A stretch of DNA of 33,863 nucleotides from assembly GCA_015063645.1 (NCBI GenBank), contig SVTS01000023.1, positions 1 to 33,863 of the forward strand. Reading direction: 5' to 3'. Both the position numbers and the translations under genes were made by a program. Origin of the DNA: Oscillospiraceae bacterium. Lineage in GTDB: Bacteria; Bacillota; Clostridia; Oscillospirales; CAG-272. Below are positions 1 through 7,302 of this stretch, piece after piece (the first letter of the stretch is position 1; each line of letters begins with the position of its first letter). A model generated the notes under the pieces. That model was not told where the DNA came from and ran no database searches. It was given only the letters and a program-made list of their open reading frames with translations.

Positions 1-120
1 ACGGTAGGCAAAAATACAAAAGCAATAAAAGAGTACATAAGCGAACAGTTGAAAAGAGATCAGGAAAGCGATCAGTTAAGTATGTTTGATCCCAGAGACC
101 CGTTTACGGGTAGCAAGTAA
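1..120 (+). CDS. IS200/IS605-type transposase TnpA, C-terminal fragment
   Basis: The first 39 codons of the window are open and end in TAA at 118-120; the 5' part lies outside the window. The visible peptide starts TVGKNTKAIKEYI and ends LSMFDPRDPFTGSK. The GxNTKAIKEYI helix followed by an acidic linker and the FDPRDPFTGSK tail is what I recall of the C-terminal end of IS200/IS605 Y1 transposases in Clostridia, but the HUH and catalytic tyrosine motifs are off-window, so the assignment rests on tail similarity and on the hairpin-rich DNA that follows. Such enzymes mobilise single-stranded DNA by recognising terminal hairpins. Confidence 0.65.
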   Translation, partial: TVGKNTKAIKEYISEQLKRDQESDQLSMFDPRDPFTGSK

Positions 121-226
121 CAATTGCATGGCTGGCAGGCCAATCTACAGCGCACTTGTGCGCAGCCAATAATGAGTAGGGCTTTGCCCGAAAATGAAAT
201 ACCACCCGCTATGCGGGTGGATTTTT
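121..226 (+). mobile_element. Right end of the IS200/IS605-type element
   Basis: The bases after the transposase stop hold several short inverted repeats: GCGCAC/GTGCGC at 150-163, GGGC/GCCC near 179-189, and an 8-bp stem CCACCCGC/GCGGGTGG with a TAT loop at 202-220. Nested imperfect hairpins just after tnpA are typical of the subterminal right end of this family. The exact cleavage site cannot be fixed without an empty-site comparison; the end given here is approximate and lies just before the stop codon of the next gene, which is on the other strand. Confidence 0.5.
202..220. terminator. Hairpin with flanking A/T, possible bidirectional terminator
   Basis: CCACCCGC-TAT-GCGGGTGG forms a perfect 8-bp stem followed on the plus strand by ATTTTTATT. 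It lies seven bases beyond the stop codon of the minus-strand nucleotidyltransferase gene, so besides being part of the insertion-sequence end it could terminate the molybdenum operon, although the U-tract is weaker in that direction. Confidence 0.5.
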
Positions 227-227
227 A

Positions 228-812
228 TTACTTTATTGCGGCGATGTCATCACGGATATCTATATCCCATAATTCCCGCTCATTTGTGCAGGGAATAACC
301 GCACATGCATCGGCGTGACGTTTCAGAATTTTACGCCCGCCGGTGTCCCCTTCGAGGGAGCATAATTCCTCAGCAAGAACGGCGGAAAACAGAGTTGGAT
401 TGCCTGCCTGATCTCCGAACGCCGCTGTCGCGCACAGAACGCCCTGATCTGCCGCATCCGTCAGTCGGCAGACGGTGTCTGGTGAAAGGTACGGCTGATC
501 TGCCACGGCAAACAGGAGATAATCCCCCTCCGCAAGGCTGCCAAGGGAGCGGATGCCGGCGCGGATGGAATAGGCGATCCCTTTTTCGCTTTCCGGTGAG
601 AAAACCGCTTTTGCTCCAAGCGTGCGGGCATCATCGGCAATCTCCTGCGAGCGGGTGATGACCGTCAGCGTGCAGTCACAGCGTGACCTGCATACATCCC
701 GCAGTGTCAGCAGTCCGTGCCGGTACAGCGGCATGCCGTTCACGGGTGTAAGCAGTTTATTGCCGCCGAAGCGGCGGGATGACCCCGCCGCCAGATACAG
801 AATATGCTTCAT
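228..812 (-). CDS. MocA/MobA-like nucleotidyltransferase (molybdenum cofactor maturation)
   Basis: This 194-residue protein belongs to the NTP-transferase family that attaches a nucleotide to molybdopterin. The N-terminal LYLAAGSSRRFGGNKLL is the nucleotide-binding loop (LAxGxSxRFGxxK), and DYLLFAVADQPYLSP carries the DxP-type metal and substrate motif near residue 95. The start at 812 has GGAG seven bases upstream; a longer frame upstream lacks a ribosome binding site and would run inside the hydroxylase gene. Its ATG overlaps the TGA of the molybdopterin subunit gene (ATGA), so the two are translationally coupled. The neighbour and the family suggest a cytidylyltransferase that makes molybdopterin cytosine dinucleotide for that hydroxylase (inference); a guanylyl MobA role is less likely in this position. 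Confidence 0.82.
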   Translation of the reverse strand: MKHILYLAAGSSRRFGGNKLLTPVNGMPLYRHGLLTLRDVCRSRCDCTLTVITRSQEIADDARTLGAKAVFSPESEKGIAYSIRAGIRSLGSLAEGDYLLFAVADQPYLSPDTVCRLTDAADQGVLCATAAFGDQAGNPTLFSAVLAEELCSLEGDTGGRKILKRHADACAVIPCTNERELWDIDIRDDIAAIK

Positions 813-3100
813 TTTTTCTCCTGCAGGCTCTGCCAGATTTTTTCCGGCGTGATGGGCAACTCTCTCTGCCATACGCCTGTAGCGCGGTATACTGCATGTG
901 CAATCGCCGGTGCGGGCGTATTGATGACGATCTCGCCGATGGATTTGGCGCCGAACGGACCGCTCTGTTCATAACTGGGGGCGAATTCCACATGCAGACG
1001 ACCGGTTTCCAGACGTGTGGGAATACGGTACTGCATCAGGGAGTTTTCGCTGAGTCTGCCGCGGGAATCGTAGTGGATGTCTTCCGTCAGAGTCATGCCG
1101 ATGCCCTGTACAAGTCCGCCTTCCGTCTGGATTGTTGCCAATGCCGGATTGACGGTAGTTCCGCAGTCCACAACTGCCGTATAATCGAGAATCTCCACGG
1201 AGCCTGTTTCCCGGTCCAATTCGATTTCCACCATGCCGACCATGAACGGCGGAGGAGAAATGGGGGATGTATGGCTGACGGTGGTCTGCAGTGCCTGATC
1301 ATTACCGCAGGCAGAACGCGCCGCGATATCCGCCAGGGAAACGGAGGCGGATTTGTCCAGACGGGCGACGCAGTCACCCAGAAATTCCAGTTCTGTACTG
1401 TCGCAGGACAGCATGATCGCCGCCAGTGAGATGATCCGCTCCTTCAGTTCTTCACAGGCACGTTCCACCGCTTTGCCGGTGACATAGGTGGTGGAGGATG
1501 CGTAAGAACCGGAATCATAGGGCGAAGCATCGGAATCCGCGCCGAAAACAGTGATACGATCCACATCGCAGTCCATGCACTCCGCCATCATCTGGGCGAG
1601 GATCGTGTCGCATCCCGTGCCCATGTCGGCGGCACCGATGGACAGCGTATAGAATCCGTCATCGTTCAGCTTGACGGTAGCCGATCCCACATCCACACCG
1701 GAAATGCCGGAACCCTGCATGGCCATGGCTACACCGGCGGTGCGTACTTTCCCATCGGGCAGCAGGCGTACGGGGCGTTTGTGTTCCCAGTCAAACAGCT
1801 TTGCGCATTGCTTCATACAACGGTCAAGTGCACACGCGCCGGCTACTTCATTATAATACGCAGGCATGATCTGCCCTTCGCGCACCATGTTTTTTTCGCG
1901 GATCGCTACGGGATCCATCCCAAGCATTTCCGCCAGTTCATTTACGGCGCTTTCTACGGCAAAAATACCCTGTGTCGCGCCGTATCCCCGGTATGCGCCC
2001 GCGGACATCACGTTGGTGTATACCACATCATAGGCAAAGCGGAACGCATGCAGACCGCCGGTATACAGCGGAATGGATTTGTGCCCGGACAGACCGACTG
2101 TTGTGGGACCGTGCTCGCCGTATGCGCCGGTATTGGAGAGGGTGTACACATCCAGCGCACGGATAGAACCGTCCTGCATGGCACCCAGCCGGACACGTAT
2201 TTCCATCTCATGCCGGGGCGATCCGGCGATCATGCTCTCCTCGCGGGTGTAGATCATCTTGGCAGGACGCCCGGTTTTCCATGTGACCAAAGCGGGATAA
2301 ATTTCCGCTACCGCGGTCTGCTTGGCACCGAATCCGCCGCCGATACGGGGCTTGGAAATGTGAATTTTCGTTTTGGGAATATCCAGGGCGTTGGCAAGAA
2401 TCCGCCGCAGGTGGAATACGATCTGTGTGGATGCCACAACATGCAGCCGTCCGTATGTGTCAATCTCCGTATAGGTACGGAAAGTTTCCATCATCGCCTG
2501 ACTGCAGGCTTTTGTGTGATAGGTGTTCTCAAAAACAATGTCGCAGTCCGCCAGTACAGCGTCCACATCGCCGTCGCCACTCACCTCGGCGGCACACAGA
2601 TTGCGGCTGTTGTCCGCACCGACAGGGCAGAGTGAGCGCCAGTTGTCCTCCGGATGCACCAGAATCGCATTGTCCTTCGCACTCCGGAAATCCAGAACAG
2701 CGGGCAGGACCTCATAGCGCACTTTGATCAGTTTCTTCGCTTTTTCCAGAATCTTTGCATTATCGGCAGCAATGATGGCAACCGCATCACCAACGAAACG
2801 GAGACGCTGATCCAGAATCAGCCGGTCATAGGGAGACGGCTCGGGATAGGTCTGTCCCGCCATGGTAAAACGCTTCTGCGGGACATCTTTGTACGTGAAA
2901 ATGCAGGCAACGCCGGGCAGTTTCAGCGCGGCGGATGTGTCGATTTCCGTAATCAGCGCGTGTGCATGGGGAGAACGGAGAACGCCGACGCACAGACAGT
3001 CCTGCGGCGTGATATCATCCACATAGACCGCTTTGCCCAGCAGAAGCTGCATCGAGTCCTTCTTGCGGATGGATTTGCCCACGGATTTCATCTCAGCCAT
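809..3100 (-). CDS. Molybdopterin-binding subunit of a xanthine-dehydrogenase-type hydroxylase
   Basis: A 763-residue catalytic subunit of the xanthine oxidase family. Visible landmarks are the aldehyde-oxidase hammerhead-like N-terminal part (LLLGKAVYVDD, LRSPHAHA), the MMET glutamate near residue 205 (position of the substrate-binding Glu in bovine xanthine oxidase), GGGFGAKQ at about 254-261, AYRGYGATQ near 370 with the active-site arginine, and GPFGAKSIGE near 714-723, whose last Glu is the catalytic base. The presence of both Glu and Arg favours a purine-type substrate, but that is inference. ATG at 3100 is preferred over GTG at 3109 because AGGTGAG lies at the right distance only for the former. 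It overlaps the [2Fe-2S] gene by eight bases. Confidence 0.9.
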   Translation of the reverse strand: MAEMKSVGKSIRKKDSMQLLLGKAVYVDDITPQDCLCVGVLRSPHAHALITEIDTSAALKLPGVACIFTYKDVPQKRFTMAGQTYPEPSPYDRLILDQRLRFVGDAVAIIAADNAKILEKAKKLIKVRYEVLPAVLDFRSAKDNAILVHPEDNWRSLCPVGADNSRNLCAAEVSGDGDVDAVLADCDIVFENTYHTKACSQAMMETFRTYTEIDTYGRLHVVASTQIVFHLRRILANALDIPKTKIHISKPRIGGGFGAKQTAVAEIYPALVTWKTGRPAKMIYTREESMIAGSPRHEMEIRVRLGAMQDGSIRALDVYTLSNTGAYGEHGPTTVGLSGHKSIPLYTGGLHAFRFAYDVVYTNVMSAGAYRGYGATQGIFAVESAVNELAEMLGMDPVAIREKNMVREGQIMPAYYNEVAGACALDRCMKQCAKLFDWEHKRPVRLLPDGKVRTAGVAMAMQGSGISGVDVGSATVKLNDDGFYTLSIGAADMGTGCDTILAQMMAECMDCDVDRITVFGADSDASPYDSGSYASSTTYVTGKAVERACEELKERIISLAAIMLSCDSTELEFLGDCVARLDKSASVSLADIAARSACGNDQALQTTVSHTSPISPPPFMVGMVEIELDRETGSVEILDYTAVVDCGTTVNPALATIQTEGGLVQGIGMTLTEDIHYDSRGRLSENSLMQYRIPTRLETGRLHVEFAPSYEQSGPFGAKSIGEIVINTPAPAIAHAVYRATGVWQRELPITPEKIWQSLQEKK

Positions 3101-3563
3101 GAAGCTCACCTGCCTTTTTGGCGTTCAGATAGGCGCGGATGCCGCGCAGTTGTCCCTCGTAGCCGGAACAGCGGCAGAGGTTTCCTGCCAGATAGGCGCA
3201 GATCTCCTCATCCGTCGGATCGGGATTCTCGCGCAGAAGCGCGATCGTATTCATCACATAACCGGGATTGCAGAATCCGCACTGCTCCGCCCCCTGATCG
3301 GCAATAAAACCGATAAAATCGGATGCTTCTTCCTGCAGTCCTTCCAGTGTGGTAACGGACTGACCGTCCGCACGGGCGGCGAGTACCGCGCAGGAAAGCA
3401 CAGGCTTGCCGTTCAGCAGTACCGTGCACAATCCGCAGACCGTGCTCTCACAGCCGCATTTTACGCTGGGGCAGCCGTGTGCACGGAGAAAATGAAGCAG
3501 AAGTGTATCCGCATCCACGGACGCGGTGATTTTTTTACCGTTCAGTGTTAGTGTTATTTCCAT
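3093..3563 (-). CDS. [2Fe-2S] subunit of the molybdenum hydroxylase
   Basis: A 156-residue small subunit with two iron-sulfur centres. The plant-ferredoxin-like cluster is C38-x4-C43-x2-C46-x11-C58 (GCESTVCGLC...VLSC), and the all-helical C-terminal cluster is CGFCNPG (C95, C98) plus CRCSGY (C130, C132). These eight cysteines are the complete set for the family, so the electron path from molybdenum to FAD is intact. The start at 3563 has GGAGG eleven bases upstream and follows the FAD gene stop by two bases. No signal peptide is present, consistent with a cytoplasmic enzyme. Confidence 0.93.
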   Translation of the reverse strand: MEITLTLNGKKITASVDADTLLLHFLRAHGCPSVKCGCESTVCGLCTVLLNGKPVLSCAVLAARADGQSVTTLEGLQEEASDFIGFIADQGAEQCGFCNPGYVMNTIALLRENPDPTDEEICAYLAGNLCRCSGYEGQLRGIRAYLNAKKAGELHG

Positions 3564-3565
3564 CG

Positions 3566-4354
3566 TTATTTATCCTCCAGAGCCAGAAGACCGCGGCGTA
3601 CCAGAACACGGCACAGATCCCGGCGATATGCTTCACCGGCACGGCGGTTGCCCGCCAGAATGATCCGGGATGCGATATCCTCCGCATAAGCGCGGGCGGA
3701 TTCTTCGGTGATGTGTTCTCCGAGCAGTTGTTTGTCGTCCCCAAAGGAAACAGCGCGCAGAGGACGTGCGCCGATCACACAGCGGAGCTCACCTTCCCGG
3801 CGGCTGATCGCCAGATTGAGTACGGGAAAATCCGTTGCGGTGATCCGCTGGGAGAGATAGACAGCCTGTACAGGCGTTTTCGGAATGAGAATATACAGAA
3901 GAACATCCCGCTCCGGCTTCATTGCGGCGAACTGGGTCAGCGGAATTGTTCCGCCATTGTACAGAACAACCTGCGCATCCAGCGCCATCAGAACGGTCAG
4001 TACGTCGGAGAAACCGAATCTGCCGAACACACTGCCGCCGACCGTGGCGAGATTGCGGAACTGAACGCCCACAATGCGGCACAGACTGTCGGCGATTGCA
4101 CTGCCGCACAGTGCGTTCAGCGCCGGATGCGTCTCCATATCTCTGAGGGACACCATCGCGCCGATGCGGATGCTGTCCTCCGTTTCTTCAATTTTGTCCA
4201 GCCCCAGTCCGCACAGATCAACGGCTGTGCTTACACGGCGGTTCTGCTGTTTCAGCCACAGCATGCCGCCAAGGATGACATTGGATTTTTTTCGGCACAA
4301 TTCATAAGCCTGCGCCGGAGTTTCCGCGCGTATGTATCGCTCAATCTGCAGCAT
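3566..4354 (-). CDS. FAD-binding subunit of the molybdenum hydroxylase
   Basis: A 262-residue protein of the CO dehydrogenase/xanthine dehydrogenase flavoprotein class, which passes electrons from the iron-sulfur subunit to an acceptor. The opening IERYIRAETPAQAYELC is typical, the FAD loop appears as ILGGMLWLK near residue 30 instead of the usual AGGTDL, and the second FAD loop is seen as NLATVGGSVFGRFGFSDV near residue 100. The divergent first loop resembles a subgroup I associate with Clostridia, but I cannot verify this. AAGGA lies eight bases before the start. Seventeen bases separate it from the ABC ATPase gene upstream. Confidence 0.85.
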   Translation of the reverse strand: MLQIERYIRAETPAQAYELCRKKSNVILGGMLWLKQQNRRVSTAVDLCGLGLDKIEETEDSIRIGAMVSLRDMETHPALNALCGSAIADSLCRIVGVQFRNLATVGGSVFGRFGFSDVLTVLMALDAQVVLYNGGTIPLTQFAAMKPERDVLLYILIPKTPVQAVYLSQRITATDFPVLNLAISRREGELRCVIGARPLRAVSFGDDKQLLGEHITEESARAYAEDIASRIILAGNRRAGEAYRRDLCRVLVRRGLLALEDK

Positions 4355-4371
4355 GAGAATATCCTTTCTTC

Positions 4372-5163
4372 TCAGGTGAGTGTAGTATCATAATCACAGA
4401 AAAAGTGTCCGCTGTCCCTATCGCGGACAATGCGGATGCGGGGGTATAAGCCCGCGAGTGCGGTGCGTATTCCCGCTTCATCCGCCTCGTGCGGACGGAT
4501 TTCGCCGCACAGTTTCCCTGCATCCATCAGCAGAATCCGGTCAGCAAACCGGAGCGCCAGTGCGGGATCGTGCAGGATCAGCAGCGCACCGCGCCCTTCC
4601 CGCCGGATCAGATCTCCGAGCAGGGTGAGAAAACGATGTGTGTTGTCGAAATCCAGAGCGCTGTTCGGCTCGTCCAGCAGGATCAGCGGCGTGTTCTGCA
4701 CCGCCGCACGGGTCAGATGAACCAGCTGTCTCTGACCGGCGCTGAGCGCCGCGCAATCCGTCTCCATATAGTCCGAAACACCGAAAACGGCGCTGAATTC
4801 TTCAATCCGCCGGAGTGTTTCCGCACTCGGCTTGCCAAGCAGACTGCCACCGGCGTAGCCGCCCATGGCGATCACATCCGCGGCGCGGAGTCCGGGGGAT
4901 GCGGTATTCTGCTGGGAAACCGATGCTGCCAGACGGGCTCGTTCACGGACGGAAAGACTTGTGATATCCTTGCCCGACAGCTGAACGGTTCCGCCGTATA
5001 TCCGGGCGTCGCCCAGAACAGCGCGGCACAGCGTGGTTTTTCCGCATCCGTTCCGTCCCAGCAGACAAACGAGTTCTCCGGATGCAATGCGCAGGGAAAT
5101 ATCCCGGATGATGGGGTGTCTGTACCCTGCGCTCAGATTGTGTATTTCGAGAATTGTATTCAT
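4372..5163 (-). CDS. FecE/BtuD-type ABC transporter ATPase
   Basis: A 263-residue ATP-binding subunit of a class II metal-chelate importer. Walker A is GRNGCGKTT near residue 37, the signature is LSAGQRQ near 141, Walker B is LILLDEP followed by the D-loop SALD, and the switch histidine is in LILHDP. Its ATG overlaps the permease stop (ATGA). It sits between the permease and the three hydroxylase subunits, so it powers a transporter co-expressed with a molybdenum enzyme; molybdate or tungstate is the inferred cargo, since MolBC of Haemophilus influenzae belongs to this same importer class. Ferric siderophore or corrinoid uptake remains possible. Confidence 0.9.
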   Translation of the reverse strand: MNTILEIHNLSAGYRHPIIRDISLRIASGELVCLLGRNGCGKTTLCRAVLGDARIYGGTVQLSGKDITSLSVRERARLAASVSQQNTASPGLRAADVIAMGGYAGGSLLGKPSAETLRRIEEFSAVFGVSDYMETDCAALSAGQRQLVHLTRAAVQNTPLILLDEPNSALDFDNTHRFLTLLGDLIRREGRGALLILHDPALALRFADRILLMDAGKLCGEIRPHEADEAGIRTALAGLYPRIRIVRDRDSGHFFCDYDTTLT

Positions 5164-6167
5164 AAACTATTTCCGTATCCGCCGAAGCGTCCGCGGCGGC
5201 AGAGAATAAACGCCAGAGTCGGCGCGGCGATGATCACGGTAAAGATGCTCAGCGGCAATTCGGCACCTGCGGAGAGGGAACGTGCCGGCAGATCTGCCGC
5301 CAGAATCAGAATCCCGCCGAAAAGTGTGCAGAGGGGCAGAAAAGCGCCGCTCCGCCTGCCGTACAGCCGATAAGCAATGTGGGGGGCGATCAGTCCCGCG
5401 AAGGCGATGACACCGGTGACGGCGATCACGGAGGCGGTGCACAGCGTGCTCAGAACAGCCAGAATGCAGCGCCACCGTCCGGGATGCAGTCCCATAGGAC
5501 GGACATCCTCATCGGGAAGCGACAGCATTGCCGCCTGACGGGATAAGAGAAGCAGAAGCATCATCGGAAGCAGGATCGCGCCCAGAACGGCGAGCAGTTT
5601 GTCCACTGTCACGGAGGCGAGACTGCCCATCGTCCAGAATTCAATTGCCGCCAGTTCCTTTTCCGGATCGGCGGTGATTTTCAGCGCCATCAATGCCGCG
5701 TCAGCGGCGGCGGATATGATCACGCCCGCCAGAACGTAAGTCCCCGCAGAGGCGGAGCCTGCGGCGCGGACAAGCAGCAGAACACAGAGCAGGGAAAGAA
5801 TTCCTCCAAGAAATGCACCGCCCATCAGAACTGCCATGCTGCCGGAGGCGAACAGAATCGCGCAGGCGGCACCGCATGCCGCCCCGGAGGCAACACCGGT
5901 CAGATCCGGTGATGCCAGCGGATTGCGGAAAATCAGCTGATATATTCCGCCGGTCAGGGACAGTGCAGCACCGGCAAGGACAGCCATCAGCGTCCGCGGC
6001 AGACGCAGGCGGAAGAAAACCTGCTCCGCCATACTGCCGGATGCATTTCCTGTGAGAATTGTCGGGATGTCCTGCAGAGTAAGCGGATATGCGCCGATGC
6101 ACAGCGAGAGAAGCATCAGGGCGATCAGCAGGACTGTCGATCCGGCAAAGAGAATCCGGACACGCAT
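5160..6167 (-). CDS. FecCD-type ABC transporter permease
   Basis: A 335-residue, strongly hydrophobic protein with about nine to ten predicted membrane segments. Family marks include the RLPRTLMAVLAGAALSLTGGIYQ block near residue 54 (split here as RLPRTLMAVLAGAA and LSLTGGIYQ), the NPLASPDLTGVASGA loop, and VTGVIAFAGLIAPHIAYRL near residue 265, which is the coupling region that contacts the ATPase. It is one base downstream of the solute-binding gene stop and four bases overlap the ATPase gene, which fixes it in the same transcript. Confidence 0.9.
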   Translation of the reverse strand: MRVRILFAGSTVLLIALMLLSLCIGAYPLTLQDIPTILTGNASGSMAEQVFFRLRLPRTLMAVLAGAALSLTGGIYQLIFRNPLASPDLTGVASGAACGAACAILFASGSMAVLMGGAFLGGILSLLCVLLLVRAAGSASAGTYVLAGVIISAAADAALMALKITADPEKELAAIEFWTMGSLASVTVDKLLAVLGAILLPMMLLLLLSRQAAMLSLPDEDVRPMGLHPGRWRCILAVLSTLCTASVIAVTGVIAFAGLIAPHIAYRLYGRRSGAFLPLCTLFGGILILAADLPARSLSAGAELPLSIFTVIIAAPTLAFILCRRGRFGGYGNSL

Positions 6168-6168
6168 T

Positions 6169-7176
6169 TTACTTAGTGATCAGTGCGGCATCCACACTCA
6201 CACCGTAGAAGGTGCTGTAGAAATCCTGTACATCCCCTGTAAAATCGGCGAAGGAATAGCTGTCCGCGTTCAGAACGGAGGTCAGCCAGAGTACGCCGAG
6301 AATGCCGGAGGGAATGGGAGAATCCCACTCTTCAAGCCCGGAGGGCATAGCGTAGACCTGCTTATTCTTGATTGCCTTGACGGAAGCCAGTTCTTTATCG
6401 GCGAGAAGATCATCTTTTGTGTATGCCGCACCGGCGGGGATGATGATTACATCGGGATTCATCGCCAGAATAGATTCATAGGAAACCTCGGTCCAGTAAT
6501 CGCCTTCCAGAGATGCGGCAGCGTTGATGCCGCCTGCGGTTTCAATCAGAGAACCCTGATACATGCCGGAGGGTGCGGCGGTCAGGTAGGAGGAATTGCC
6601 GCCCATGTACACGGTGGGCTTGGTGGACTTTTTCGTGTACTTCGCAACGGCTTTCAGCTGTTTGTCATAATACTTGATCAGCGCTTCCGCTTTGTCCTCG
6701 ACACCGCAGGCCTGACCGATCAAGGTCAGCATTTCGCACAGATCCTCGTGATTTTCCGGATTGACCATCAGCGTGAGGATACCGAGGGAAGAGAGCGTTT
6801 CCGCATAATCTGCCAGCTTGAGGGGCATGATTACCAGATCAGGCTCCAGCGCAGCAACGGCTTCTATGTTCAGTTCCTTCATTGTTCCGACAGCCGGCTT
6901 TTCCAGCAGTTCGGGAGCCGCCATCTGATAAATAGGACGGGTGTTGGCTTTCTTTTCAAGCCCTGCGATGGAATCGCGGAGTCCGAGGGAAAGCATGGCG
7001 TATGTGGAGATATAATAGCAGCTGACAACCTTTTCAGCAGGCTCGTCCAGAGCCACATTCCGTCCCGCCTGATCGGTGATAACGATGGAGGCAGTGTCAA
7101 AGGGAGCCTGCGTGCAGGCAGCGGCGGGAATCAGCATAACGGCGCAGAGAAGCGCTGCAAGAATTCGTTTGAACAT
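6169..7176 (-). CDS. Lipoprotein solute-binding protein of the class II importer (molybdate/tungstate candidate)
   Basis: A 335-residue periplasmic-binding-type lipoprotein. The start is placed at 7176 (MFKRILAALLCAVML), which gives a normal lipoprotein signal ending PAAAC; an upstream in-frame ATG would add a non-signal extension and lacks a ribosome binding site, whereas AGGGTAGG lies seven bases before 7176. The body shows the two-lobe helical-backbone family: VVSCYYIS opening, LEPDLVIMP, a GGINAAA motif, NPDVIIIP and a C-terminal WDSPIPSGILGVLWL. It is the first gene of the operon that ends with the molybdenum hydroxylase and its cofactor enzyme. Cargo is inferred from context only. Confidence 0.85.
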   Translation of the reverse strand: MFKRILAALLCAVMLIPAAACTQAPFDTASIVITDQAGRNVALDEPAEKVVSCYYISTYAMLSLGLRDSIAGLEKKANTRPIYQMAAPELLEKPAVGTMKELNIEAVAALEPDLVIMPLKLADYAETLSSLGILTLMVNPENHEDLCEMLTLIGQACGVEDKAEALIKYYDKQLKAVAKYTKKSTKPTVYMGGNSSYLTAAPSGMYQGSLIETAGGINAAASLEGDYWTEVSYESILAMNPDVIIIPAGAAYTKDDLLADKELASVKAIKNKQVYAMPSGLEEWDSPIPSGILGVLWLTSVLNADSYSFADFTGDVQDFYSTFYGVSVDAALITK

Positions 7177-7217
7177 GATAAAACCTACCCTAAATAAAGA
7201 AATAAAGTGTCGGTTAT

Positions 7218-7246
7218 ATTGTAGCATAGCGACAGCGATTTTGCAA
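7218..7246 (-). promoter_or_regulatory. Sigma-A-type promoter of the molybdenum operon
   Basis: On the minus strand TTGCAA and TACAAT are separated by exactly 17 bases, giving transcription from about 7210, roughly 35 bases before the first start codon. The -35 box touches the foot of the inverted repeat that probably ends clpB. Confidence 0.75.
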
Positions 7247-7248
7247 GA

Positions 7249-7284
7249 GACAGCCGCAGGATTCTTCTGAATCCTGCGGCTGTC
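7249..7284 (-). terminator. Probable clpB terminator
   Basis: A perfect 16-bp inverted repeat, GACAGCCGCAGGATTC and its complement around a four-base loop, begins 18 bases after the clpB stop. The bases after the stem on the minus strand are only moderately T-rich (TCTCTTGC), so termination may be partial and some read-through into the molybdenum operon is possible. Confidence 0.7.
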
Positions 7285-7302
7285 CGGCGTAATTATATGC
7301 GT

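Noticed and set aside
3101-3109. GTG at 3109 as start of the molybdopterin subunit
   Set aside because: The AGGTGAG ribosome binding site overlaps this codon and is placed correctly for the ATG at 3100.
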